The notes under the pieces were generated by a model. The model worked only from the letters and a program-made list of their open reading frames with translations, did not search any database and was not told the origin of the DNA. Made by a program: the position numbers and the translations under genes. A stretch of DNA of 64,000 nucleotides from Flavobacterium salmonis (GTDB taxonomy: Bacteria; Bacteroidota; Bacteroidia; Flavobacteriales; Flavobacteriaceae): NCBI RefSeq assembly GCF_903819435.1, contig NZ_CAIJDP010000084.1, positions 62,001-126,000 on the forward strand. The letters run 5' to 3'. Shown piece by piece: positions 1 to 8,683 of this stretch; position 1 is the first letter of the stretch; each line of letters begins with the position of its first letter.

Positions 1-920
1 CCAATAGAACTGTAATCAAGTGCTGTGGCTTTTCCTGCGGTGATTATTGTATTTAATTTAGGAATTGCCTCGTTGTATTTTTGAAGTCTAATTAAAGTAT
101 TTGCCTGAGTACGCAAATCATTATAAATGTTTTTAGAAATAGAAGCGTCATTATAACAGGAATTTCCAAAATCCTTATAAACCTTAGTTTTCTCTATGGC
201 AAGCAATTTTTGAAACTCGCCATAACGGTATTGCTTCATGATTTTATCTAAAATACAGACGCAAAAATCGTCAGAATTTGCCATTTTTTGTGCCATTGTA
301 GAGGTTTTACACAAGCTGACAATTTCGTTTTTATTATCCTGATTCCATCCACGGTTTAGTTTTGTATCAACCCAGGGCACAACTTCTAAAACTATTTTTT
401 GTTTCAATAGCCAGTTTTTGCTTTCGAAGCCAAACCAAATTGTAGTGGTGTTTGCATTAAGGCAAGAAGATTTGTCTATTGACAAACGTTTAGCATCTTT
501 ACTTACTGGTTCTGTCTGGGCATAACAGGCATCATTTACTTTTCCGTTATCAATGTATTTTTTTGCATTTGTATCTGAGGTAAAAACTGCATAAGTACAT
601 TTATCATCACCTGAAATTTTTGACATTATTAATACTGCTCCTGCAGAACCCTGGCCTATTCCGTAAGGATCAGGAATAGCTTTTAGTACAGAAACCAGAC
701 TATTTGCCATTTGCTGATTCTCATCCAAAAGTGTTATTCTGTAAACAATTTCAGTTGTACCAATAGGTAAATCTTCAGTTTTAACATTGATTCTGTCACC
801 TGCAGACACGAGTATTTCTTTTGTAGTGGCACGCTCTTTATCCCAATATCCATCTTTTTGAGCGGAAACATTATAAAAAAAACTAATTAAAAATAAAACT
901 AAAATTTTCTTCAAATTCAT
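1..920 (-). CDS. secreted protein of unknown function (partial, C-terminus outside window)
   Basis: The reading frame opens at an ATG at 918-920 and stays open to the window edge, giving at least 306 residues. Residues 1-20 form a typical signal peptide (hydrophobic core, then a cleavage site of the type VSA-Q), so the product is exported. No catalytic motif is recognisable in the body. The last visible part (about residues 255-306) looks helical and resembles the start of a TPR-like repeat, which is inference. Its 5' flank is the ATCAATTTCAAT repeat tract. Function not recognised. Confidence 0.75.
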   Translation of the reverse strand, partial: MNLKKILVLFLISFFYNVSAQKDGYWDKERATTKEILVSAGDRINVKTEDLPIGTTEIVYRITLLDENQQMANSLVSVLKAIPDPYGIGQGSAGAVLIMSKISGDDKCTYAVFTSDTNAKKYIDNGKVNDACYAQTEPVSKDAKRLSIDKSSCLNANTTTIWFGFESKNWLLKQKIVLEVVPWVDTKLNRGWNQDNKNEIVSLCKTSTMAQKMANSDDFCVCILDKIMKQYRYGEFQKLLAIEKTKVYKDFGNSCYNDASISKNIYNDLRTQANTLIRLQKYNEAIPKLNTIITAGKATALDYSSI

Positions 921-921
921 C

Positions 922-1014
922 TTTTTCAATATCAAATTCAATAACAAAAATCAATTTCAATGCCTGCAAATGTCAACAATCAATTTCAATTTCAATGCAA
1001 AAATCAATTTCAAT
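922..1014. repeat. degenerate short tandem repeat, unit ATCAATTTCAAT
   Basis: The spacer upstream of the secreted-protein gene contains at least three near-identical copies of ATCAATTTCAAT plus shortened variants separated by A-rich linkers. It belongs to the same class of low-complexity spacer repeats seen at many other gaps in this window, but with a different unit. An AAACCTGAAACTAAA piece at about 1066-1080 matches the TTTCAGGTTTCA family found at 4.9, 24.0 and 24.5 kb. Confidence 0.7.
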
Positions 1015-1088
1015 ATAAAACTGCAATACGCTTCGTTTTTGCTTGACATTTTTAACTTCGAACATTAAACCTGAAACTAAAAATTTTA

Positions 1089-2627
1089 TCAATCCGGTTC
1101 GTTCATGATTTTTTCACGATACTTTTTGCCAATAAGCAAGATCATGTTTTTCTTGTAATCTTCAACCAGCCATTCGCGGTAATTTTTACTGCATTGACTC
1201 AAACATTTCGCATAACGTTTAATTCGGCATTCGATATCATCATCCAGCTCTTTGCCTAATGCTTTTGCTTCCTGAAGTGTTTCGGTATTATCAACGCACA
1301 TTCCCGCGTGCTGTTCCAGCGATTTATCCAAAACAATCTTAGAACGTAAATTTTGCTTAATGGCTAATTTATGTTCTTCATCAACATCAAAAGTTACATC
1401 AGCAGTTTTACTGAATTTTGCACGCAACTCTGGTGGCATATTGTACTTGAAATACAATTCGATTTCGGTATCATCGCGCAAATTCTCCAAATAAAATTCG
1501 GGTGATTTAAAGATGTGCTGCCAGTTTACAGGCTCACTCCACAAACCAAAACGGGCTGCATTATTACCTAAATCGATAACTGTAAACTCATCTTTGCCTG
1601 GCAATTTACGAGACCCGCGACCAATCATCTGGTAATACAATGTCAGTGATTTTGTGGCTCTGTTAAGGATAATAGTTTCAACTGTTGGCTCATCGAAACC
1701 TGTGGTTAAGATTCCGACAGAAGTTAAAATAGCATCAGGCGTTTTTTTGAACCAGGCCAAAATATCCTTACGTTCTTCGGCACTGCTTGTATTATCAAGG
1801 TGTCTGATGTCGTAACCGGCTTCTCTAAAGGTTTCATAAACATATAACGAAGTATGAATACCGTTATTGAAAATCAGGGTTTTTTTACCCAATGAGCGCT
1901 CTGTGTATGCATGCAAAAGTTTTTCCTGCATGATAGTATTAGTATACAAATCATCAGATGATTTTACAGTATAATCTCCGTTGATCCCCACTTTTAGAGA
2001 GGTCAAACCTACATCATAGCTGTAAGTTGTAGCACGTGCCAAAAATCCTTTATCGATTAATGAACTAATAGTATCTCCCACAATAAGTTCATCATAACTC
2101 TGGTGCATTGGTAATTTTATATTCGAACTCAAAGGTGTTGCCGTTACTCCAAGAATAAAAGCGTTTTTGAATGAGTTTAATAGCTTTCTGAATGAATTGT
2201 AATGGGCTTCATCAATAATCACCAAACCAATATTATCAAGATGTAATTTCTCGTCATTAATACGGTTTTTTAAAGTTTCAACCATCGCTACAAAACATGA
2301 GTAATCATTTTGATCCGGTAGTTCTTTTACTTTACTATTGATAATTTTATTGGAAACCCCAAACCCTTTCAGCATTTTCGAAGTCTGCTTACAAAGTTCA
2401 ATACGATGTGTCAGAACTACCACTTTTTTATCGTTATTAGCTAAATAACGACGAACTATTTCGGAAAAAATCACCGTTTTTCCACCACCTGTAGGAAGCT
2501 GGTATAATAAATGATGTTTTGAGGGAGCATTGTCTAAACGTTCAAAAATGGCGTCAATATCACCTTTTTGGTATGCATAAAGTTCTTTTTTTCCTTCTCT
2601 TTCTATTTCTAAAGTGTTTTGAAGCAT
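1089..2627 (-). CDS. DEAD/DEAH-box (superfamily 2) helicase
   Basis: A 512-residue ATP-dependent helicase of the type III restriction/UvrB-like SF2 class. Motifs are complete and in order: Walker A PTGGGKT at 45-51, DEAH at 139-142, TAT (motif III) at about 162-164, and motif VI QMIGRGSR at 333-340. The C-terminal 150 residues are charged and unassigned. No methyltransferase or specificity subunit lies nearby, so a restriction role is not supported; a stand-alone nucleic-acid remodelling role is more likely. The frame extends ten codons upstream to a GTG, but that GTG abuts the -7 promoter box, so the ATG at 2625-2627 is chosen. Cytosolic. Confidence 0.9.
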   Translation of the reverse strand: MLQNTLEIEREGKKELYAYQKGDIDAIFERLDNAPSKHHLLYQLPTGGGKTVIFSEIVRRYLANNDKKVVVLTHRIELCKQTSKMLKGFGVSNKIINSKVKELPDQNDYSCFVAMVETLKNRINDEKLHLDNIGLVIIDEAHYNSFRKLLNSFKNAFILGVTATPLSSNIKLPMHQSYDELIVGDTISSLIDKGFLARATTYSYDVGLTSLKVGINGDYTVKSSDDLYTNTIMQEKLLHAYTERSLGKKTLIFNNGIHTSLYVYETFREAGYDIRHLDNTSSAEERKDILAWFKKTPDAILTSVGILTTGFDEPTVETIILNRATKSLTLYYQMIGRGSRKLPGKDEFTVIDLGNNAARFGLWSEPVNWQHIFKSPEFYLENLRDDTEIELYFKYNMPPELRAKFSKTADVTFDVDEEHKLAIKQNLRSKIVLDKSLEQHAGMCVDNTETLQEAKALGKELDDDIECRIKRYAKCLSQCSKNYREWLVEDYKKNMILLIGKKYREKIMNEPD

Positions 2628-2646
2628 TGTAATTTTTGGATTTTTG

Positions 2647-2654
2647 CAAAAGTA
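2647..2654 (-). promoter_or_regulatory. -7 promoter box TACTTTTG for the helicase gene
   Basis: The minus strand reads TACTTTTG, an exact match to the flavobacterial consensus TAnnTTTG, 19 bases before the chosen ATG. A transcript would start near 2643, giving a leader of about 16 nt. No clear TTG -33 element was found at the usual distance. Confidence 0.6.
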
Positions 2655-2734
2655 CACCTAAAAAACAGTTATTCATTGTATTTTAACGTAAAATAAATTA
2701 CGCTTTTTAATAAGATTTTTTATGGGAAGTGTTT

Positions 2735-3268
2735 TTATATGTCGATTTTGTCTAAAATTGTCTCAAATTCATATCTGATTTTCCACTTTTGTTGAATAGT
2801 TTCTTGTTGAATCGCTACAATTCTTGCTTTAAATTCATTTAAAATCCCGTTGGAAATCACAAAATTTACTGCCTGTTCAAAAGAATTAAGCATGCTTTTA
2901 TAAAATAGCTCCTGTTTTATAAAATTTCCTGACGAATATGTTTGTGCAATTTCAATATTATAGAACATAATATCTGCAATTACAAACGGGTCAACTCCCA
3001 ATAAAATAAAATGCTTGATAATTTTTTGAGCCACAGAACGGCGCATTTTTGCTTTTGGACGCCATTTTGCCCCAGGTTTTTTTACGGGGAAATATTCGTG
3101 TGAAATCTTCGTCTTGCTTTCCTGTAAAAGTTTATCTTCTTTCGGATTAAAAACAAAATCATAAAAGACTTTTACGGGACTAAATTTCTCATATAACTCA
3201 ATAATTTGTTCTTCGAGCTGTTCCTTATTTAATTCTCCTAAATATTTTTTTAAATCCCGCTTACTCAT
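2735..3268 (-). CDS. conserved Bacteroidota protein (DUF6155-like)
   Basis: A 177-residue soluble protein with no signal peptide or membrane segment. A basic N-terminus (SKRDLKKYLGELNKEQLEEQ) is followed by mixed helical sequence and a conserved-looking KKPGAKWRPKAKMRRS stretch around residues 63-78. From memory this resembles the DUF6155 family; no function is known. The frame begins with a TTG two codons upstream, but the ATG at 3266-3268 is preferred because it starts MSKRDLKK and lies about 18 bases from a TACTTTTG box. It is divergent from the DUF3817/MscS pair. Confidence 0.7.
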   Translation of the reverse strand: MSKRDLKKYLGELNKEQLEEQIIELYEKFSPVKVFYDFVFNPKEDKLLQESKTKISHEYFPVKKPGAKWRPKAKMRRSVAQKIIKHFILLGVDPFVIADIMFYNIEIAQTYSSGNFIKQELFYKSMLNSFEQAVNFVISNGILNEFKARIVAIQQETIQQKWKIRYEFETILDKIDI

Positions 3269-3286
3269 ACTCAAAGTTTAAGATTA

Positions 3287-3294
3287 CAAAAGTA
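3287..3294 (-). promoter_or_regulatory. -7 promoter box TACTTTTG for the DUF6155-like gene
   Basis: Exact match to TAnnTTTG on the minus strand, 18 bases upstream of the ATG at 3268. The spacing matches other promoters in this window. Confidence 0.55.
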
Positions 3295-3371
3295 AATTAC
3301 TTTTATTATAAATACTTCAATAATCAGCTATAATACTTAATTTTGCTGCTATAATCTCAAAAAATATATAC

Positions 3372-3659
3372 ATGCTTAAGATTTTTAAAGTTACAGCTAT
3401 TTTAGAAGGAATCTCTTATTTAGTATTAATTGCTAATATGCTTATTCTTAAATCAAACAACCCCGAACTTTATCATACAATTGTACGTCCTTTTGGAATG
3501 GGACACGGAGTTTTATTTATTGGCTATATTGTATTGGCTGCTTTATTAAAAAAATCTCAGAACTGGGATTTAAAAACTTTCGGAATTATTCTTGTTGCTT
3601 CGCTTATACCATTTGGAACTTTTTATGTTGAGAGAAAATATTTAGAAAACAATGCATAA
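3372..3659 (+). CDS. DUF3817 family membrane protein
   Basis: A 95-residue inner-membrane protein with three hydrophobic segments (about 5-25, 40-60, 68-88). The N-terminal pattern FKVTAILEGISYLVL, the central GMGHGVLF motif and a short charged tail are typical of DUF3817, a family of unknown function. It overlaps the following MscS gene by 8 bases, indicating translational coupling and co-transcription. Confidence 0.85.
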   Translation: MLKIFKVTAILEGISYLVLIANMLILKSNNPELYHTIVRPFGMGHGVLFIGYIVLAALLKKSQNWDLKTFGIILVASLIPFGTFYVERKYLENNA

Positions 3660-4911
3660 GTTTTTGGATAAAATATTCAATTTTTTATATCCGCTTTTCA
3701 GAGATTGGGGAATGAGCCGCAGCTTTGCGTCTTACATCAGCCTTGTCTTTAATATTGCTATTATGATAGCACTGGCTTTTGCCATTTATTATATAGCGAA
3801 GTTTGTTCTGGTAACACTGACAGCCATTTTTGCTCAGCGAACCAAAACCAAATTTGACGATTATTTAATTCACAATAAGACCACAAAATATACGGCTTAT
3901 TTAATTCCGTTCTTCTTTATCTACAAGGCAGTGCCAATTATTTTGGACAGATATGAGTATTGGGAATTGCTTTTTGGAAAAATAGTTGGAATTTATATCG
4001 TTTTGATCAGTTTATGGATTATCAGAACAATTTTTAATGCATTACGTGATTATTTAAAAAACAAACCTGAATACAGCGATAAACCTATTGACAGCTTCGT
4101 TCAGGTAATTATGATTGTGCTTTGGATTTTCGGAGTTGCCATGATTATTTCGACTTTATTCGGAATAAAGAAAGGAGAACTACTAACGATTCTGGGAACC
4201 CTTTCGGCTATCATTATCTTAATTTTCAGAGATACCATTTTAGGATTTGTTTCGAGCGTTCAGGTAGCAATTAACGATATGGTTCGTATTGGTGACTGGA
4301 TTACAATGGATAAATTTGGTGCCGATGGAGATGTAATCGAAATTAACCTGACAACTGTAAAAGTCCGTAATTTTGATAATACCATTACCACGATTCCAAC
4401 CTATGCTTTAAGTTCAGATTCTTTTCAGAACTGGCGTGGCATGCAAAAATCTGAAGGAAGACGTATAAAGAGACACGTTTTGATCAAGAGCAGCTGCGTT
4501 CGTTTTTTAAATGATGATGATTTGAATGAGATGAAAAAGGTGCAGCTGATAAGTTCTTACATTGAAACCAGACAAGCAGAAATTGAGAAATACAATCACT
4601 TGCGCGGTATCGATAAATCTCTGGCCCTTAATGGCCGAAATATGACTAATCTGGGACTGTTTAGAAAATATATTATACAGTATTTAGTTAATTATCCGGG
4701 ATTGAATAAAAATATGCATATTATCTGCCGTCAGCTACAATCTACAGAACATGGAGTTCCTTTAGAAATTTATGCCTTTTCGAGTGATAAACGCTGGGCA
4801 AATTATGAATATATTATGGCAGATATTTTTGACCATATTATGGCTTCTGTAGTATACTTTGATTTGGAAATTTTTGAATTACCTTCTGCAATTGGTCATT
4901 TGGACAGGTAA
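3652..4911 (+). CDS. MscS-family mechanosensitive ion channel (YbdG-like)
   Basis: A 419-residue inner-membrane channel that opens on membrane tension to release solutes during hypo-osmotic shock. Several N-terminal transmembrane segments (residues about 25-190) lead to the pore-lining helix and the MscS beta domain (about 195-260, with VAINDMVRIGDWITM and a TIPTYALSSDSFQNW motif). The sequence GMQKSEGRRIKR after the beta domain is characteristic of the larger YbdG/MscM branch rather than MscS itself. It overlaps the DUF3817 gene by 8 bases and ends at a palindrome shared with the convergent lipoprotein gene. Confidence 0.92.
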   Translation: MHKFLDKIFNFLYPLFRDWGMSRSFASYISLVFNIAIMIALAFAIYYIAKFVLVTLTAIFAQRTKTKFDDYLIHNKTTKYTAYLIPFFFIYKAVPIILDRYEYWELLFGKIVGIYIVLISLWIIRTIFNALRDYLKNKPEYSDKPIDSFVQVIMIVLWIFGVAMIISTLFGIKKGELLTILGTLSAIIILIFRDTILGFVSSVQVAINDMVRIGDWITMDKFGADGDVIEINLTTVKVRNFDNTITTIPTYALSSDSFQNWRGMQKSEGRRIKRHVLIKSSCVRFLNDDDLNEMKKVQLISSYIETRQAEIEKYNHLRGIDKSLALNGRNMTNLGLFRKYIIQYLVNYPGLNKNMHIICRQLQSTEHGVPLEIYAFSSDKRWANYEYIMADIFDHIMASVVYFDLEIFELPSAIGHLDR

Positions 4912-4915
4912 ATAA

Positions 4916-4963
4916 GTTTCAGGTTTCAGGCTGAACATCTTTAAAAAATCTGAAACCTGAAAC
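4916..4963. terminator. bidirectional hairpin between convergent genes (GTTTCAGG repeat family)
   Basis: Perfect 14-bp arms GTTTCAGGTTTCAG (4916-4929) and CTGAAACCTGAAAC (4950-4963) enclose a 20-base loop. The right arm is followed by a T-run on the plus strand. It sits exactly between convergent stop codons. The arm sequence recurs elsewhere in the window, so it is also a member of a dispersed repeat family. Confidence 0.6.
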
Positions 4964-5391
4964 TATTTTTTTGCTTCTTTAAAAACATACTCAGGGTTTT
5001 TATAATTAAGAGTTCCCGGCAAAAAGCACGGAAGACTCATATAAGTTCCCATTACACCGTTTCCTAAAAACAGTTTATTTTCTTTTTTTAATAAAGCCAA
5101 TGGCTCCCTTTTCCAACTACCTCCATTTGATATATAATGAAAATCCCCTCTTAAAGTATCCCCTCTAACTTCTCCCCTTACATCTCCGGAATCTTTACCA
5201 TTTCTGTAATATGATCGTTCATAACGCCCGTAAAAACGTTTTTCGTTTATTTGAATAGCCAAAATTGCGCTGTCTTTATTATTTACAGCCAGATAGACAA
5301 TATGATTGTATTTGTCTTTTTCTTCCTTAGAATTGCAGGACATTAAAAAAGCAAATACGACAACAATAAATAATAAAGTTTCTTTTCGCAT
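4963..5391 (-). CDS. small lipoprotein of unknown function
   Basis: A 142-residue protein with a lipoprotein signal peptide (hydrophobic residues 6-17, lipobox FLMSC with Cys19), so it is anchored in the envelope. The mature part is rich in beta-prone sequence with an RGEVRGDTLRGDFHY repeat-like stretch. No known domain recognised. The ATG immediately follows the TAA of the upstream secreted-protein gene with zero spacing, so the two are certainly one operon and probably function together. Confidence 0.8.
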   Translation of the reverse strand: MRKETLLFIVVVFAFLMSCNSKEEKDKYNHIVYLAVNNKDSAILAIQINEKRFYGRYERSYYRNGKDSGDVRGEVRGDTLRGDFHYISNGGSWKREPLALLKKENKLFLGNGVMGTYMSLPCFLPGTLNYKNPEYVFKEAKK

Positions 5392-6261
5392 TTATTTTGA
5401 TGAATTTGTAAACTGAATTTTCAGATTAAATTTAAAATTTTGAAATATGGAATCATAACTATTGTCTTCATCTTCATCAGTGCAAACGAAATCGGCAAGA
5501 TTGTCATTTCCTCCAGACGTTGGCACTTCATCAATTTCAATTTCATTTCTGAACATTTCACTTCGATTACTAATATACAATTTTGATGATGTGCCTTTCA
5601 AACACATAATTTTGTATTCGAAATAATCTCTGGACATATTTGTATTAAACTGATTTGTTTTAATTATTCTAAAAACGAAATACAAATCCGGAGCAATTTC
5701 TATTAATTTAGAATTGAACTCTTTTAATTGACTTTCAATTTTCCTTTCTTCCGTTTTTTTTCTGTAAAAATACAAATTACTGATTTGCAAATTGAACTTA
5801 GAATTTGGAATTACCCCCACTGTATCGATTTCCTTTACCAATCTTTGTTTTTCTTCATTGATATTATTTATGGCAAGTTTAAGGTTCTTTTTATCTAAAG
5901 GTATAAAGAAAGCATAACCGCTTTCACCGTTACTTTTATTAAAAAAAATGTCATTGAGAAAAAAGGAAAAGGAATTTTTAATAAATTCATCTAATTCAAA
6001 AGGTACTTTAGTTAATACTTTATTTTCCGCATTAAAATCTTCTTTTTTACAGGAATAATAGGTTGCCGATTGAATGAAATGATGTTTATTAAAAATTAAA
6101 TCAACATAGATCATTTCTTCTTTATTATTCTTTTTTATAAAATCGAAATTTTCCAAAACATATTGATATGTTTTAATTTGATTTTCCTGATTTCCTATTG
6201 CTATTTTTTGTCCAAAAGTAATGGAAGTAAAAAAGAAAAATAAAAAAAGCAATTTATTCAT
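5392..6261 (-). CDS. secreted protein of unknown function
   Basis: A 289-residue exported protein when started at the ATG at 6259-6261, which gives a clean signal peptide (MNKLLFLFFFFTSITFGQ). The longer frame adds nine residues that spoil the signal peptide, so it is rejected. The mature part is lysine- and asparagine-rich with an acidic CTDEDEDN patch near the C-terminus. No family recognised. Its stop codon abuts the start codon of the downstream lipoprotein gene, giving a tightly coupled two-gene envelope operon. Confidence 0.75.
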   Translation of the reverse strand: MNKLLFLFFFFTSITFGQKIAIGNQENQIKTYQYVLENFDFIKKNNKEEMIYVDLIFNKHHFIQSATYYSCKKEDFNAENKVLTKVPFELDEFIKNSFSFFLNDIFFNKSNGESGYAFFIPLDKKNLKLAINNINEEKQRLVKEIDTVGVIPNSKFNLQISNLYFYRKKTEERKIESQLKEFNSKLIEIAPDLYFVFRIIKTNQFNTNMSRDYFEYKIMCLKGTSSKLYISNRSEMFRNEIEIDEVPTSGGNDNLADFVCTDEDEDNSYDSIFQNFKFNLKIQFTNSSK

Positions 6262-6304
6262 ATTGAGTTTCTTAATCGTAAGTAACATGTGTCAAATTTG
6301 AATA

Positions 6305-6688
6305 TTACAAACGATCTTTTACGAATTCAATTTTGGTTTTTCCATGTGGTTTAGGTTTTCCGTCCTCGCCTAAGTTAACCATAGTGGTGTGATCAATTGT
6401 AATGATAATTTCGCGCGTCATCATATTTCTTACGGCACATTTAAGCACCAGGGAAGTAGTTCCAAATTTCACCACATCGATTCCAATTTCTACAATATCA
6501 CCTTGTCTGGCAGAACTTTTAAAATTGATTTCAGACATGTGTTTAGTGACCACCCGGGAATTTTCTAATTGTACAATTGAATATAAAGCCAGCTCTTCGT
6601 CAATCCAGGCTAATAGCTGTCCGCCGAATAAAGTTCCGTTTGGATTTAAATCCTGGGGCTTAACCCATTTTCTGGTATGGAATCTCAT
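6305..6688 (-). CDS. acyl-CoA thioesterase, hotdog fold (YciA/acyl-CoA hydrolase type)
   Basis: A 127-residue single hotdog domain predicted to hydrolyse acyl-CoA thioesters in the cytosol. The NPNGTLFGGQLLAWIDE motif at residues 16-32 is the signature of the acyl-CoA thioesterase II/YciA group, with Asp30 at the usual acidic position. MSEINFKSSARQGD around residue 51 is also typical. The length fits single-domain family members. It is separated from the downstream secreted-protein gene by only about 43 bases and could be co-transcribed, but no functional link is evident. Substrate chain length cannot be read from the sequence. Confidence 0.9.
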   Translation of the reverse strand: MRFHTRKWVKPQDLNPNGTLFGGQLLAWIDEELALYSIVQLENSRVVTKHMSEINFKSSARQGDIVEIGIDVVKFGTTSLVLKCAVRNMMTREIIITIDHTTMVNLGEDGKPKPHGKTKIEFVKDRL

Positions 6689-6946
6689 ATTTTTATTTTA
6701 TACGGGTAAAAATAGTTTTTTACTCCCATAATCGAATTATGTTTTTTTATTAATCTTTAAGATTTCAATAATTCGAAAATTTGCTGCTGAATTATTTCAA
6801 AAATCATTTTTAAAAGTCCAAAATATTAAAATTACAGTCAACGAAATATTTTAATTTATGAACTTATTTTTTGTAGATTTTGTCAGTAACTAAATCCGGG
6901 GAAGGTATTTTTATAAGAGATATTTTTATAATTTTAAAGAAAAACC

Positions 6947-7348
6947 ATGACAGACAGAGACACTTTTTTAAAAGAATTCAGAGGCGAAACTTTAGGAACT
7001 ATCAGCGCTCAGTCATCTGCTGATGAGTTATTTCAAAATCAAACCATTAGACCCATTTTAAAACTTCAGAACGATTTGTTTATTGCCGTTTTTATTAATT
7101 ATGTCAATAAAAATAAGGCTGATTTTTATTCTTATACTGTCGAAAAAAAACTGCAGGTCATCGAAAATTCCATTCAGAAAGATATTAAGTTCAGAAATTC
7201 TTTAAAAGGAATCGTAATGGCACTTTTTACAATTGAAGAATATGATACTTACATTCAAAACTCTTCAAGCTTAAACAAAAGGATGATGAATTTATTGACT
7301 GACAGATTGAAAAGTCAGGTGCAGTTGTTTGAAATTGAAACCACATAA
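6947..7348 (+). CDS. conserved hypothetical protein
   Basis: A 133-residue soluble, probably all-helical protein without signal peptide. The N-terminal TDRDTFLKEFRGETLG pattern recurs in Flavobacteriaceae proteins that databases sometimes label glyoxalase. Nothing in this sequence shows a VOC/glyoxalase metal site, so that label should not be used. The 258-base region upstream (6689-6946) is AT-rich and shows no further gene. Function unknown. Confidence 0.75.
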   Translation: MTDRDTFLKEFRGETLGTISAQSSADELFQNQTIRPILKLQNDLFIAVFINYVNKNKADFYSYTVEKKLQVIENSIQKDIKFRNSLKGIVMALFTIEEYDTYIQNSSSLNKRMMNLLTDRLKSQVQLFEIETT

Positions 7349-7452
7349 TTAAATACCAAACTGCAGCTTTTTTTGCAGAAAAAACAACTTGGAAAAATTA
7401 AATAAATTAGAAAAAAAGATAGATTTATCCGGAATCATTGCGGTCTAATAAT

Positions 7453-7986
7453 ATGAAAAACATCTCAACATTAAAAAAAGCCATTATAATAATATATGTT
7501 TTTGTCTTTATTTTTTTTTCATTAGTTGCCAGAAGTATGCTTTATGTTTGTCTGCCAAATGAATACACATTAATAAAAAATATTAAAATTGATTCGATCA
7601 GCACTAATATGAAGAAACACGGTACCTCTTTTATCCTGACATTTAAAGATGGTAATAAAACCGATTATGTTACTCTTGCCGATGATACTGAAATGAATAT
7701 ACGAACCTTTAGAGCTATTATGACTTATGGTAGAGGGACTATTGATTTAGTAAGAATGGAAAATTGCAAAATTTTAGGAAAATGTCCTGAAGAGTACTTA
7801 TTATATGACGAAAGATTTTTATGCGACTCAAACAATCAATGCAATTATAAGGATGAACATGTAAAAAAATATATTTTCCTTCTATTAATTACACTATTTA
7901 TTTTTTTTATGATCAGCTACGGCTTTTATAAACTTTTTAATAGCAGGTTCGTAAATGAAAACCCTAAATCTGATATTCAGAAGTAA
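7453..7986 (+). CDS. membrane protein of unknown function with two terminal TM helices
   Basis: A 177-residue protein with a hydrophobic N-terminal helix (about 9-31) and a C-terminal helix (about 143-162) flanking a periplasmic or cytosolic domain of about 110 residues that contains four cysteines near MENCKILGKCPEEY and CDSNNQCNY. The cysteine spacing suggests disulphides in an exported loop. A TTG five codons upstream is possible but the ATG at 7453 is favoured. No family recognised; neighbours give no functional hint. Confidence 0.7.
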   Translation: MKNISTLKKAIIIIYVFVFIFFSLVARSMLYVCLPNEYTLIKNIKIDSISTNMKKHGTSFILTFKDGNKTDYVTLADDTEMNIRTFRAIMTYGRGTIDLVRMENCKILGKCPEEYLLYDERFLCDSNNQCNYKDEHVKKYIFLLLITLFIFFMISYGFYKLFNSRFVNENPKSDIQK

Positions 7987-8028
7987 GCTACTTATATCAG
8001 TTATTTATTTAGAAAACAAACAAAACCA

Positions 8029-8604
8029 ATGTTTAATCAATTCCAAAATAAATTCCTCATTGACGATTCAAAATGGAATGAATATACAAGCTATTTCAAA
8101 CGCCTTGAAGTTCCTGCAAAAACAATACTTTTAGAAGAAGGCGAAATCTCAAAAAGACTTTTTATAATCGAAAAAGGCTGTATCCGGGTTTGGTTCAACA
8201 ATAACGGCAAGGATCTTACTACCCAGTTTTTTTTCGAAAACCAAAGCGTAGCTTCCATCGAAAGTTTTATTAAAAAACTCCCAAGCCCTGTATTTATTGA
8301 AACCATTGAACCTTCTGTTTTATGGTGGATCCATAAAAGTGATGTTGATATAATACTGGAAGAAATTAAGGAAATTCCCGAATTAAGAGATCAGTTTATT
8401 GACAAGATTTTTCAGCGCACTTTCGATTATATACACCATTTTGTTTCTTTTATAAAAGATTCCCCTTCTCAGCGATATTTAAATTTAACTGAGAGAAATC
8501 CTCAAATTATTCAACGTGTTCCACAGCATTATATTGCTTCTTATCTTGGTGTAAGTACAGTTCATTTAAGCCGGATAAAAAGCAAATTACTTCAGAAAAA
8601 ATAA
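8029..8604 (+). CDS. Crp/Fnr-family transcriptional regulator
   Basis: A 191-residue regulator with an N-terminal cyclic-nucleotide-binding-like beta-roll (about 20-115; LEEGEISKRLFIIEKGCIRVWF) and a C-terminal HTH (about 165-188; YIASYLGVSTVHLSRIKSKL). The canonical cAMP-binding Arg/Glu pair and Fnr-type cysteine cluster are not evident, so the ligand is unknown. This short type is widespread in Bacteroidota, often beside a single oxidoreductase gene. Here a perfect 7-2-7 palindrome lies just after its stop codon and upstream of a co-oriented reductase gene, a probable target. Confidence 0.9.
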   Translation: MFNQFQNKFLIDDSKWNEYTSYFKRLEVPAKTILLEEGEISKRLFIIEKGCIRVWFNNNGKDLTTQFFFENQSVASIESFIKKLPSPVFIETIEPSVLWWIHKSDVDIILEEIKEIPELRDQFIDKIFQRTFDYIHHFVSFIKDSPSQRYLNLTERNPQIIQRVPQHYIASYLGVSTVHLSRIKSKLLQKK

Positions 8605-8616
8605 TCGGGTCAATTT

Positions 8617-8632
8617 GATAACAAATGTTATC
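8617..8632. promoter_or_regulatory. palindromic operator candidate for the Crp/Fnr regulator
   Basis: The sequence GATAACAAATGTTATC is a perfect inverted repeat with 7-bp arms and a 2-bp centre. Crp/Fnr-family dimers bind 14-22 bp palindromes of this shape. Its centre lies about 40 bases upstream of the start predicted from the TAGCTTTG box, the class II activator position. Confidence 0.6.
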
Positions 8633-8653
8633 GTCTGCCTATAAACTGCTGTA

Positions 8654-8661
8654 TAGCTTTG
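8654..8661 (+). promoter_or_regulatory. -7 promoter box TAGCTTTG for the reductase gene
   Basis: Exact match to TAnnTTTG, 22 bases before the ATG at 8684. No well-placed TTG -33 element; the palindrome at 8617-8632 occupies that zone, consistent with an activator-dependent promoter. Confidence 0.55.
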
Positions 8662-8683
8662 TATCATAAAATTAAAAAAACAT

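Noticed and set aside
1089..2627. Type III restriction system
   Set aside because: The helicase alone resembles the Res subunit, but no methyltransferase or nuclease partner is nearby.
2628..2657. GTG start ten codons upstream for the helicase
   Set aside because: It abuts the TACTTTTG promoter box, so it would not be transcribed.
6947..7348. Glyoxalase label for the 133-residue protein
   Set aside because: No VOC metal-binding pattern is visible; the label seems to be a propagated annotation.
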